NCBI GenBank assembly: GCA_022225965.2
Contig: JAKJXP020000001.1
Coordinates: 744,001-808,000, forward strand
Length of the DNA: 64,000 nucleotides
Direction of reading: 5' to 3'
Origin: Diatrype stigma
Lineage: Eukaryota; Ascomycota; Sordariomycetes; Xylariales; Diatrypaceae
Of this stretch, positions 48,209-58,945 are shown in pieces (the first letter of the stretch is position 1; each line of letters starts with the position of its first letter). Below the pieces are notes generated by a model, which saw nothing but the letters and a program-made list of their open reading frames with translations, searched no databases and had not been told where the DNA came from. The translations under genes were made by a program, and so were the position numbers.

Positions 48209-49098
48209 GGTGTGGCAAGCGCGCGCGAGGTGGGTATCGAGTAGAGCGAAGTTTCTACAGCTTTCACTGGCTCGAGCGGGTTGGCGACCTGCTAAGCGAT
48301 CAGATCAGGCGTCGCTGTCGCCGCCGTTATTATGATAGTTGTCACGGTTGTAGGCTGCTTTCGAGTCCGTATCGTGACGAAAGTGTGCGAATAGCGTTCG
48401 AGAATGCGTTTGAAGACGCTGAGCTGGGGATCGTGTGCTTTGTATGTTGCAATGTTGCAACAACAATCGAATGCAAAGATGATGGCGATGGCGAAGACGA
48501 TGGCGCTAGGAAAAGGTACGACCTCGGGATCCTATAGTATGAAGTTCTTACATAAACAATGTCCACTCCAACTCCAAGAGCCGCAGAAGTTACTTCGACA
48601 TTGAACGAGGAAGCTACCGGACTCCATATTTTACTTCACCCGCTGCACCTGCGCTTGCGCTTATGTAGGCAGGGCCACTGCGGCTGGGCTGCTGGGGTAT
48701 GTAGGTAGTTGCCTAATAAGGACTAGCCCAGAGCTGAAGCTTGGACTTGACCCACTAATCTGGTCTTACTTTCAGTCTCATCAGCCACTCGCTCAGCCTG
48801 ATGTCGGGTCCGTCCACTGCACCATAGCACAACTACTCCCAGCCACTATCTTATCAACTTGCTCTGAGGCGCCTTAAAGGAAATAAATACCAACACCGAG
48901 ATATCCGCCGCATATCTAATCAACAAACACCATTGCAGCTATCACGACTTTGATAGCTTTCCGGCGACCGCTCGAGCGGTATAACGACCTACTCACTCTA
49001 TAAAAAAAACCTGAACGCTGGACGTTTCCCTCCGCGCCCACGCGCTCATCTCTTTTCATACCATCTAGGTCGCGCATCAACCTCCTCGACCGCCCAAG
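48209..49098. promoter_or_regulatory. Divergent promoter region shared by PRP31 and CLF1
   Basis: An 890-bp region between two oppositely oriented start codons of genes for spliceosome proteins. It holds no supported gene. Specific transcription factor sites were not identified. A pyrimidine-rich stretch with a run of eight A (49002-49009) lies just before the CLF1 leader. Confidence 0.6.
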
Positions 49099-51224
49099 AT
49101 GGAGTCCTCACGCGGCCCCCCGAGGGTCAAGAACAAGGGCGCTGCGCCCGTTCAGATATCGGCCGAGCAGCTTCTGCGAGAAGCTGTCGACCGTCAGGAG
49201 GAGGGCCTGCAGGCACCCACCCAGCGCTTCGCCGACTTGGAGGAGCTCCACGAATTCCAGGGGAGGAAGCGGAAGGAGTTCGAGGATTATGTCAGGCGCA
49301 ACAGGGTCAACATGAATAACTGGATGCGCTACGCACAGTGGGAACTTGAGCAGAAGGAGTTCAAGGTGAGTGGACTATATCTATCTGCCCGGCCCGGGCT
49401 CTCTTCGATCCAACGGGAGGGCCACCTAGCTGACTCCGGCAACAGCGCGCGCGTTCTATCTTCGAGCGAGCTCTCGACGTCGACTCGACTTCCGTCACGC
49501 TATGGATCAGATATATCGAGGCGGAGATGAAGAACCGAAATGTGAACCATGCTAGGAATCTCCTCGACCGCGCCGTTACCATCCTGCCCCGTGTAGACAA
49601 GCTATGGTACAAATATGTCTATATGGAGGAGACCCTAGGCAACATTCCCGGAACCAGACAGGTCTTCGAGAGATGGATGACGTGGGAACCAGACGAGGCT
49701 GCCTGGGGCGCCTATATCAAGCTCGAAAAGCGGTATGGTGAAATACAGCGCGCCCGCGATATATTCGAGCGATTCACTATAGTCCACCCAGAGCCGCGCA
49801 ACTGGCTCAAGTGGACTAGGTTCGAGGAGGAATATGGCACGAGTGATCTAGTCAGGCATGTGTTCGGAGCCGCTGTTGAGGCTCTCGGCGACGAATTCGT
49901 TGACGAGAGACTCTTTATAGCATACGCTCGTTTCGAAGCCAAGCTTAAGGAGTACGAGCGAGCCAGGGCGATTTACAAACATGCCCTCGACCGGTTACCC
50001 CGGTCCAAATCTATGGGCCTCCACAAGGCTTACACGACCTTCGAGAAGCAGTTCGGTGATAGGTCAGGGGTAGAGGACGTCGTCTTGTCAAAGAGAAGAC
50101 GACTGTACGAGGATCAGATTAAGGAAAATCCCAAGAACTACGACGTATGGTTCGATTATGCTCGGTTAGAAGAGACGTCCGGTGACGCAGATCGCGTACG
50201 GGATGTCTATGAGAGAGCAGTGGCCCATATACCGCCCACGCAGGAGAAGCGCCATTGGCGTCGCTACATATATCTGTGGATATTCTACGCCATCTGGGAA
50301 GAGATGGAAGCGAAGGACATGGACAGAGCCGGCCAGGTCTACAAGCTGTGCCTCGACCTAATACCCCACAAGAAGTTCACATTCGCCAAGGTATGGTTAT
50401 TGAAGGCCGAGTTCGAGATCCGGCAGGGCCGTCTGACCGCGGCCCGGAAAACCCTCGGGCAGGCCATCGGCATGTGCCCGAAGGACAAGCTCTTCAAGGG
50501 GTACATAGGGCTGGAGCTCAAGCTGTTCGAGTTCGTGCGCTGCCGGACGCTCTACGAGAAGCACCTCGAGTGGAACCACACCAACGGCCAGACCTGGATC
50601 AAGTTCGCGGAGCTGGAGCGGGGCCTGGACGACCTGGAGCGGACGCGGGCCATCTTCGAGCTGGCCATCGACCAGCCCGACCTGGACATGCCCGAGCTGG
50701 TGTGGAAGGCCTACATCGACTTCGAGGAGGAGGAGGGCGAGTACGGCCGCACGCGGAAGCTGTACGAGCGCCTGCTGGAGAAGACGGACCACGTCAAGGT
50801 GTGGATCAGCTACGCGCACTTCGAGGTCAACATCCAGGAGGAAGACGAGGAGGAGCAGGAGCAGCAAGAAGGGGAGGAGGAGGTGGAGCGGCCGGTCAGC
50901 GAGGCGGCCAAGGCGCGGGCCCGCCGCGTCTTCGAGCGCGCGCACCAGAGCATGAAGGACCGGGACCTGAAGGAGGAGCGGGTGTCGCTGCTCAACGCCT
51001 GGCTCTCGTTCGAGCGCGCGCACGGGGCCCCCGCGGACGTCGACAAGGTCCAGAAGCAGATGCCGCGCAAGGTGAAGCGCAGGCGCCGCGTCGAGGAGGA
51101 CGACACGTTCGAGGAGTACATCGACTACGTGTTCCCGGCCGACGACGAGCAGAAGCACGACCAGCTCAAGATGCTCGCCATGGCCCAGGCCTGGAAGCAG
51201 GGCGGCGGCGCTATGCTCAAGTAG
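49099..51224 (+). CDS. CLF1: Clf1/Syf3 (Crooked neck) pre-mRNA splicing factor
   Basis: HAT-repeat scaffold of the Prp19-associated (NTC) complex, needed for spliceosome activation. Exons 49099-49365 and 49446-51224 give 681 aa, the usual length. The N-terminus has [20 protein letters not shown] and [19 protein letters not shown], typical of the family. HAT repeats then run almost end to end, each with a W-x2-Y/F...E pattern: [128 protein letters not shown] and [15 protein letters not shown] short acidic Gln/Glu insert follows the last of these. The tail includes [24 protein letters not shown]. Intron 1 lies between the first two HAT repeats. The 3' half is much richer in GC than the 5' half. 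Confidence 0.96.
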
Positions 51225-52819
51225 TCGTCGCATATCACTTATCCTTAATAGGGGCCTGTCTGTCTGCCTGCCTGCCTGCTCACATGCCTACCTGCCACTG
51301 TATTGTATATATGTACGAGTTACTACTACCACTACTAATTCCCACCTGGTGATGGACCTGGTTGAGAAAGAATGCATCATATTGTCCATCGTCCCAAGCA
51401 AAGCAAGGCTCCTCCGCGCGTGTGAAACATGTCCTAAGGTACCAGCAGTGTAATCAATGGTCAAACTGACAGTTGCCAAGCTGCCCCCTATTCCCGCTTT
51501 CTAAATTGATGCGGCTCGAACGAGACCGCAGTTCTCTTGAGCCCATTCCCAGTTACTATGTAAAATTCGCTTTACTCGAGGTCGTTAGCTACCTATGTTA
51601 TCATGTAGCCTGCGAATATGCAAGGCAAGGAAGGTATCCTTAATGATCGGTTCGGTTCGGGTCAGGAAAGGCTACCTAAGTTAGTACCAACCGCCGGAGC
51701 TATCCTCCGCTGCTTGTCTCGATCTTACTTTTACTTGTGGTTAGGCTGAGCCCGTCATTTGGTATACTTGACTAGTACACGATAATAACGCAATTATACA
51801 TTATTCCCGGAGAGCGGCACAGCGGCCGGGCGATGGTTTCGGTCACGATCCCATCAACTGTTCCCCCTCCCACCGGTGTTCACCCCCCAGTAAGGTAAGC
51901 CCAGCCAAAACGTTCGATGCCTACCTACGTAGTAGTACCTGGTACCAAACAGCAAAGTGAGAACGTCAAGCCGTGCCACGTGGTCCCAAACATTATGGAT
52001 TCATTCCCTTATAAACCAATCCTGACTGACAAGCAACGGGACCGGGTAAGCAAGCTCTCCCGAGCTCACCTCACCCCGGTAGAAACTACATCGATGACAT
52101 CATGCGGTATTTTGTCGGTGTGTCGGTCGGTTGGTTATGTTGCTTGTGTGGAATTAGGGAACGATTATATGTAAAGTAGGTAGATAGGCCAGGCATATTA
52201 TAATGAGTGGTTTGTTCGCCTGTCACCTTGTCCGACCACGGTCACGGTCATATAGGCAGGTACAAGAGGGACTTATTTCATCATCGTATATCCAGGACAC
52301 TTATGAAGTAGTATAGCTCGCTGAATGCGGGCTGACGCTTGATTGCTCCATTTACTCGCGAGGGAGGTAAGCCACACACATCCATTTCTTTATTTCCCCT
52401 TGCCTCTCGTATACATATTCTGTATATTCCGGCTTACACGGATCTGATCTGTCCTGCCCGTTCTTCTCTTCTTTACCAGAACCATCCAGTCAGTGGGGGC
52501 AAGTCTACAAGTGTAGTTAACGATAGCACCCGATGATTCTGCGTATTGTCTTTCAATGTGCCTCTTTTTCTTCTTTTGAATTTGGACGAGTGTTAAGGAG
52601 ATATAACCAGAAATAAATAAATAAAAGGAAAGACCACCATCCTCCCATCCCATCCAAAAAGACAGATACGTTATATAGGAAAACGTGTATCATGATCTCG
52701 TTCGTCCCTTCGTCCATACATCCAAGCATCATTCTCGATGTCGTCCACGCCCTCGTCCTTGTTTTCTTCTGCATCTGCATCTGTTGCTGCCTCGCTCTTG
52801 TTCATCATTCTGCTTTGCC

Positions 52820-52870
52820 GCTTGCTTGATCGCTTGCTTGCTCGCTTGCTTGCTTGCCTGCTTGCCTGCT
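52820..52870. repeat. Imperfect CTTG/CTCG tetranucleotide repeat
   Basis: Run of cttg, ctcg and cctg units. On the minus strand it reads as Ala-Ser-Lys-Arg-type repeats, with no sign of being expressed. Confidence 0.85.
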
Positions 52871-52993
52871 CTCTAACACAAGCAGAAAAGAGGGAAAACA
52901 TCCATTGATGCCTGCGCCTCCTGCTCCACCATCCATCCAATCGATGATCCATCCATCTCTCCGCCGCATTCCCACCTTATTGCCTGGCTTGAG

Positions 52994-53012
52994 TTTTTTT
53001 TTTTTTTTTTTT
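52994..53012. repeat. Homopolymer run of 19 T
   Basis: Uninterrupted T run on the plus strand, the longest homopolymer seen in the window. The rest of a retroposed gene copy was sought next to it and not recognised. Confidence 0.9.
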
Positions 53013-54269
53013 ACCTACCTACATATCCAGCTCAACCCCGCCTCGTTCACTCCCCCCTCTCCTTACACCGCTAGATCCTCTCCGCCCCTCCCCTCGCTCC
53101 TCGGTCTCAGAAAAGCAAAGAAAGCAGATAAGTGTAAACCTGGTCCGGTCCGAATCTTTCTTTTCCCGCCCATGGCCAATCCTCTATAGGTATGCACTGC
53201 GCAAAGGACGCATACGCTATGCCTGCATGCATAGCATACATGCAGATGTAACGCACCTTGGTTGATATCGAGCCCACCTAACCCATCCAACTCGTACGAA
53301 ACGCCAATTCGCAAGCAAACAGGAGAAAGAAAGGAAGGAAGGAAAAAAAATAAAGAATATTAAAAAGCACTCTCTTTCCACCCCACCCCACAGCCCTAAC
53401 GATGTGTGCGCATCATCGTCGATCACCCGCTGGATACTCGGATCGACTGATCGGCAAACCTTGAGGGGCCTGGGGTGCATTGACAATCGATCGATGATCC
53501 CCATCCACCAAGTACAAACAAATAAGCGATTGGTTTGGTCGAGCCCAGGGCACAGGTAATGAGCGAGGTAAGGTAATACACGGATCACCACTACCATTAG
53601 GGTTTTCTCCCTCACCTCTCCCTGTCTCTGCCCTCTTTCCTCTCTTCTCTTCCACCCTTGCGCCTTTCTTGCACGCAAGTTTAGATCTTGTCATCGCGGT
53701 GATGGTGGTGGTGGCGGCGGCTAGGTCGCCCATCTGTCACAAATCAATGGCATCAGTATAACTGTTCCTCGTTTCATCCTTCGCTTGAATCAAGAAGCGA
53801 GCGAGCAAGCAAGCGTATATTTTGCAACAGCATAGCGGTAAGTAGCAAACGCAATTAAGAGGGATTTGTTTGTTTTCGAAGGAAAGGAAAATTCTTGTTT
53901 CTATCTGAGGAGTGAAAAAAGAACGAAAGAAAGAGGGAAGTGTTTAGCAGCAAGAGGCCTTTAGCATAGACAGGCACAAGGCAGTTCGGGCACATCATCA
54001 TAATCTAAAACACCCAAGAGTTCTCTATACCAAAATAAAGACCCAGTCGTTTCTTCCCAGTTTAGATAAATCGTTGAGATAAATCGTATAGTCGTGCAGT
54101 CGTCAAGAAGTTGTTTTGTTTTTTTGTTTTGTCTTTTGTTGCCTGGGAGGACCAGGTAAGAAGGAATAAAGAAGGGTTTACCCCCTGGCACCGAGGACGA
54201 GAAGTGGCAAGGAAGGATCTGACAGACCCCGTACACTGCGACAACCCCCCAACTGCAGTAGCTCTACCA

Positions 54270-56453
54270 TTACCTCTCGTCGTCGTATCCGACAGGAGGA
54301 GCGGGCAAAGCAGCCGAGTAAGGGTTGCCGTCAATGTAGTGAGGTCCGTCATCATAGCGACTGGACCTTGATGGAGCTGAGGTAGACCAGTTGTCAGCCC
54401 TTGACCTGCTGCTGCGATCATCATAGTCGCCCGAGTCCGAGTTTCTCAACCGCCTGAGCCGCTCCGCCCGTTTCTCGTGGCGCCTCTTTTTCTCCAGCTT
54501 CCACTCCTTGAGCGCCTTGGTCTGCTCGTGCGCCTCCTTCAGCTCCCGCACGGCGCCCTGGATGGTGATGGCCGCGACCCCGACCGAGGCCGCGTCCTGC
54601 AGGATCGCCTTGGTCTTGAGCTTCTTCGCCTCGTCCGGGGAGAGTTTTCCCTCCTTCACTGCCTTGTGCCTGGCGTTGCGAGCCCCCAGGCTCCCATACA
54701 CGCCGCTCACCGCATGGATTGTTGCTACGCTTGCTAGGCCCGCTGTGAGTAGTTGCTTACCTCTCATCTTCTTCGTGGCCTTCTCATCGGCGTCCGAGTC
54801 GCCGAGGTCACTGCTCGAAGCAGAACTCGTAGATCTGCCTCTGCCTCTGCTCCCGCGCTGTCGCGATCGGCTGCGGTGTCTGCCGCTCGCACTTCTATCG
54901 TCGTCGTAGTAGTCGTCGCCGCCCCGGCCACCTCTCATGTAGCCTCTCGAGGTGTAGTCGTCATCGTCGTCGTAGTAGCGATCTCCTGGGCTTCGGTGGC
55001 GGCTCTTGCGCGAAGAACGATCGTCGTAGTAATCATCATCCCGAGTAGCCAGAGCATCATCGGGCCCGCTGCCGAGCCCAATCTTGGCGAGACCACGCCG
55101 GGCACCGTCGACGATGCTGCGGCTACGGCTGCGGTTCTTCCGCGGAGATCGTGTGCGCGAGCGGCTGTCGTATGAGTCGGGGCTGCCGCCCCGGCGAGAC
55201 CGGGAGCGCGAGCGCGAGCTGTCGAGGATCTTCTTCGCGCCTATGGCGCCCAGGCCGGCCGTGGCCAGCGCCTTGATGCCGCTGTGCCCCCCTCCGCGGC
55301 TACCGGAACGGGCGCGGGATCGAGATCGGCTCCTACCCGTTCTCGGATCCTCCTCGATATCCTTTCGAGGGCCGTTCAGCATACGGTTGCCGACAAGACC
55401 GCCGATGACGGACTCCATCAGATGACGTTTGCCATCCTTACTAGGATCATGGGCGGCGTCGATGGTGGCGGCACCAGCGGCAGCGGTGAGAACGCGCTTC
55501 ATCTTCTCGCCTTTCCAGCCGCCTGGCTCCTTGGAAAGACGGAAGGCTTCGGCAGCACCAGCGACCAACGAGGCCTTAGCAGCCTTCTGCATTCTCTGTG
55601 TCGGATTGTCTTCGGAACGGGAGCGCCTAGAATCGATACTACCACGGCGGCTCCTCATGTCGGACCGACGATCATCCTTGTCAGAGCCGGCTCCCGTCAA
55701 CGCCTTGATGGCGCCACCGAGACCCGCAGCAGAAAGGGCATTCTCGAGGAAAGACTTATTGCCCTTGTGGCCGCGGGAATCCTCGTCATCGTCCGAGTAA
55801 TATTCGGCAACACGACCATCCCGGCCCTTGTGCACGAGGTAGGTGGACTTCTTTTCTTCTTTGCTGGCATGCTTGTTATAAAAGTCGGCGCCCTGATAAC
55901 CGGCGAAAGCACCGGCAGCGCCAAGCGCGGCGGAAGCGGCGATGTTTCGATGGACTTCTTCGAGGCCCTCTTCTTTTGCCTCGCGGCGGTCCCACAGTTC
56001 CTTGGCACCGGCAGCAACGACGCCGCCAACGACGGCGGCAATGATCTTCTCCTGCTTGTTCAGAACACGCTTTCGAGCCCTCTCCTCTTCTTCGTAGGTA
56101 AGACTGCCAGGTTTCTTGTGGGAGCGAGAGCCGCGCTCGTGGTGGCGGCGCTGGTCGTAATAGTAGTCATCGTGGCCGGGCTCGGCCGACCTCGCTCTCC
56201 GGATATCCCGAGAGGAGTACCCAAGAGGGGGAGGGAAGTCGCGGTGGATCTCCTCCACAGAAAGGTCGCTATCCTCGCGGGCTCGAGGGATGAGCTCGGT
56301 GCGAGTGACAGTGTTTCGGTAGTAGGAATCCTGCGGGGGATCGGCGTAGCGAGGCTCTGTCCTCTCCCGGCGATCGCTTTGGTATCGACGTGAATGATCA
56401 CGGTCGCGATCCCGCTCCCGTGTCGGAAGGTCGTATGGATCGTAGGCCGACAT
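54270..56453 (-). CDS. DUF3824-type Arg/Ser/Asp-rich protein, function unknown
   Basis: Single-exon frame of 727 aa. It starts MSAYDPYDLPTRERDRDRD and is rich in Arg, Asp, Ser and Tyr throughout. A segment at about 125-200 (EERARKRVLNKQEKIIAAVV, then GGVVAAGAKELWDRREAKEEG and IAASAALGAAGAFAGYQGAD) has Gly/Ala-rich, glycine-zipper-like helices. Similar Ala/Gly helices recur (ENALSAAGLGGAIKALTGAG; KRVLTAAAGAATIDAAHDPS; ALATAGLGAIGAKKILDSSR; QLLTAGLASVATIHAVSGVY), alternating with RS/RD-rich stretches that look like splicing-factor RS domains. This alternation is what is known as DUF3824. The first helices could associate with membranes, but no clear signal peptide is visible. The role is unknown; calling it an RNA-binding RS protein would go beyond the sequence. 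The final codons (DDERstop) sit on a possible splice donor (gaggtaatgg at the stop), so an extra 3' exon cannot be excluded. Confidence 0.85.
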   Translation of the reverse strand: MSAYDPYDLPTRERDRDRDHSRRYQSDRRERTEPRYADPPQDSYYRNTVTRTELIPRAREDSDLSVEEIHRDFPPPLGYSSRDIRRARSAEPGHDDYYYDQRRHHERGSRSHKKPGSLTYEEEERARKRVLNKQEKIIAAVVGGVVAAGAKELWDRREAKEEGLEEVHRNIAASAALGAAGAFAGYQGADFYNKHASKEEKKSTYLVHKGRDGRVAEYYSDDDEDSRGHKGNKSFLENALSAAGLGGAIKALTGAGSDKDDRRSDMRSRRGSIDSRRSRSEDNPTQRMQKAAKASLVAGAAEAFRLSKEPGGWKGEKMKRVLTAAAGAATIDAAHDPSKDGKRHLMESVIGGLVGNRMLNGPRKDIEEDPRTGRSRSRSRARSGSRGGGHSGIKALATAGLGAIGAKKILDSSRSRSRSRRGGSPDSYDSRSRTRSPRKNRSRSRSIVDGARRGLAKIGLGSGPDDALATRDDDYYDDRSSRKSRHRSPGDRYYDDDDDYTSRGYMRGGRGGDDYYDDDRSASGRHRSRSRQRGSRGRGRSTSSASSSDLGDSDADEKATKKMRGKQLLTAGLASVATIHAVSGVYGSLGARNARHKAVKEGKLSPDEAKKLKTKAILQDAASVGVAAITIQGAVRELKEAHEQTKALKEWKLEKKRRHEKRAERLRRLRNSDSGDYDDRSSRSRADNWSTSAPSRSSRYDDGPHYIDGNPYSAALPAPPVGYDDER

Positions 56454-58945
56454 GGCGCTACAGGAAAGCAGGGTTTGGACGGGTTGTTTTAGTTACGGAT
56501 CTAAGAAACTTTATTCCCTAGGTGACAAGTAGGTAATGAGTAGGTATGACAACGGCGCAACCGCACAACCGCACTTCGTAGCTTGAGTAATATTATGGAC
56601 AGCAGATATAGCGAATATCACGTAGATCAACCAGATTGTAGTAGAGTTTAATGCGATTGATGGTAGTTGTAGACACGATGTCTGGGATTGTATGATGACG
56701 ACAGGAATGATACCCGATCAATCTGATAAAACAAGGTTGGGTTTGTCGTGATTGAGAAATACTGACAATGGCGCAATGGTGCAGTCAGTAATATAAGAGG
56801 GACAGGCGGACAGGTGGACGTACGTTGCAGCAGCCGGAGTCATAGAGGGGAAAGAGGGACTGGAGGGCGGCCTGGAGTGAGGCGGGGCAAACTTGACTTG
56901 ACGTCTGGAGCTGCTGCATGTGTGCGCCTTGGAGGGAGCCTGCATACCTAGGTACCTCCTACCTCCTACCTACATGCCTAGGTACATAATGCACAATGCA
57001 CGCAAGTATTTTCGCCTGTCGCTACATGCGACGGGCACATATATAGAGGCCTTATGTAGATGCCAGGTATTGATGGATACGAGCAGCGCGCTATATGGGC
57101 AGCTACGGGGGGATATCTGTGGAGATGCATCGGCAGTCTACCTGAAGGTGACTGGAGTCAGCCCTGTATTCTCGCTAGCGTGGTGCTATTTCTTGTACAG
57201 GTACAGACGAACGGGAAGGCAGTTCGAATCGCGTGACGTCAACCCATATGGGTAGTGGCGTCCCAGCCTCTATTACCTGGGCTTGCCTGGCTGCCTGGGT
57301 AGGACTCCTGTAGTAGGAATGTATGTATAGTCTCCTGTCTATACTATGTAGGTAGGTATACAGGTATACTGTAGGTATTATGTAGTCACTTCCATTACCT
57401 ATTCCACACATCAATGATCCATCCAGGCGGCATGCCCGACTGCATGGCTGCATACACTACCGACTTACACAATTCGTAAAACTGGTTATTTGGCTGCCAG
57501 CAGTGAAAATTCTCGTTCGTGCTTGACGGCTTGTGTAGGGAGGCTCAAGTCGATTGTTTCACCTCGGGATTTTTGATTGCTTACGATGGTACTGCTCAGT
57601 GCTGCCATATACGACACCAATTGTGTTGTATACCTACCTAGGTATACACAAATCGTGTATGCACAAATACGCAACACCAAATCTCGCAGAGGCACGATTC
57701 ATCAACTTTAGGTATTTTGGGGGTTGTTGCTATTGTACATACACCACAACTGTAGCATAAAGTTCTTGTTTCTCCTTTTATCACACTGGAATGACCAAGT
57801 CTAAACACATGAATTCCATCTGTCCGAAAACTCCGTATGCGAAACAACAAATCCACGCCGTGCGACATGCAGCCCGGAGTATTTTTGTCGCAAGTCTGAT
57901 GCTTTTGTCTACGGAAAAGGAAAGAAAAGAAAGAGAAATATCAACCACCAACGCAACGTGGTCCTCTGGCGGATCGTTCACCTAAGTGGGCAAGCGCATC
58001 CAGTCAAGAACAACCCAAGAACGGTGTCCCAAGACGATCGCACAGGGCGGTAGATGGCCAACCAGATTCAGCCTCCATTCTTCAGACTGTGTAGCCAAAC
58101 CACCTTCCAGGCGGTTAATGTTGACCATCATCCACACCGCCCCAGCCGAGGTCAGCACTGACACTGCAACGGACTAAGAGGCTTGACGTGAATGCCTCGA
58201 AACCATCAGATCTCGAAACCAACAGCTCAGTTGAGGAAATGCAAGTAACCATAGCCAGATGGCCACCAGTACCATGTGTGCAGCCTTGGATCCTCCTCCG
58301 TCTACCGGCGTAAAGCCTACACCTCACTGATACTGAAGAGAGAAAGATGCCGACAAACAAACTTTGCCGTCATACCAGCAGATCCTGGCAAGTCTTGGCA
58401 ACCCCATCAGATCATCATAGTCGTTCCAACAGAATCATCAAGCACCCTCTTGGTACCTATTGTTGTTTCTCATGTCGTCCACTTTCATCATTTCCAAAAG
58501 GTGTGGTCTGTCGGTCCACACCTCACAGCATCCATCCGGATCGCTGCTTGTCCCAAAAATAATTCTGTGCCATGAGGATGAGAGTCCACCCGGCACTGAA
58601 CTACCTGTGACTTTGTATTGTGTGCATATATAAGCACATCGAAATCTCGTATATCGTTTTGGTATCGTTTGTCGCCCGACATGAGGCTATAAAAGTGAGA
58701 ATCATGAAAAGATCGCTCAAAACCGTAACGCGTAGAAGTAATCGTAAAGACACCATTTTGTGCGTAAATCGCAACATGCATCAGCCTTCGTGAATAGTTC
58801 ATATCCCTGGATTCTGTCTGCAAACTGGTCAAGTTTGCTCCTGTTACGCCAGATTGGATAAGAGTGTCCCCAGCCGCAACTCCCCCCATTGGTGCAAACG
58901 ATTAGCCTGCACTAAACAAGCAGCTCGTAGACCACGAGAACCGAG
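56454..58945. other. Intergenic region, DUF3824 promoter and LARP 3' end
   Basis: No supported gene. Contains two exact TACCTAGGTA palindromes (56945-56954 and 57635-57644). A 133-codon ATG frame at 58488-58889 (-) lies just beyond the LARP stop and more likely belongs to its 3' untranslated region. Confidence 0.5.

Larger units (their letters stand above)
51225..54269. other. 3 kb intergenic region between convergent genes
   Basis: Contains the 3' ends of CLF1 and the DUF3824-like gene. No gene is firmly supported. It holds a CTTG-type repeat (52820-52870) and a 19-T run (52994-53012). On the minus strand a 107-codon ATG frame (53413-53733) starts right after a good acceptor-like cag; in another frame the same DNA reads a basic segment with five His before a stop. 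Either could be a terminal exon or chance. Confidence 0.45.

Noticed and set aside
50255..51352. 365-codon frame overlapping clf1 in another reading frame
   Set aside because: Opened by the high GC of that half. The product would be Arg/Gly/Ala-rich nonsense, while the clf1 frame has clear HAT repeats.
55284..56393. 369-codon plus-strand frame opposite the DUF3824-like gene
   Set aside because: Shadow of the Arg/Ser/Asp-rich true frame; no start context or motif.
57175..57245. gttcgaatc sequence resembling a tRNA T loop
   Set aside because: The flanking bases do not form a T stem and there is no A box upstream.
58488..58889. 133-codon ATG frame beyond the LARP stop codon
   Set aside because: No recognisable motif, and it lies where the LARP 3' untranslated region is expected.
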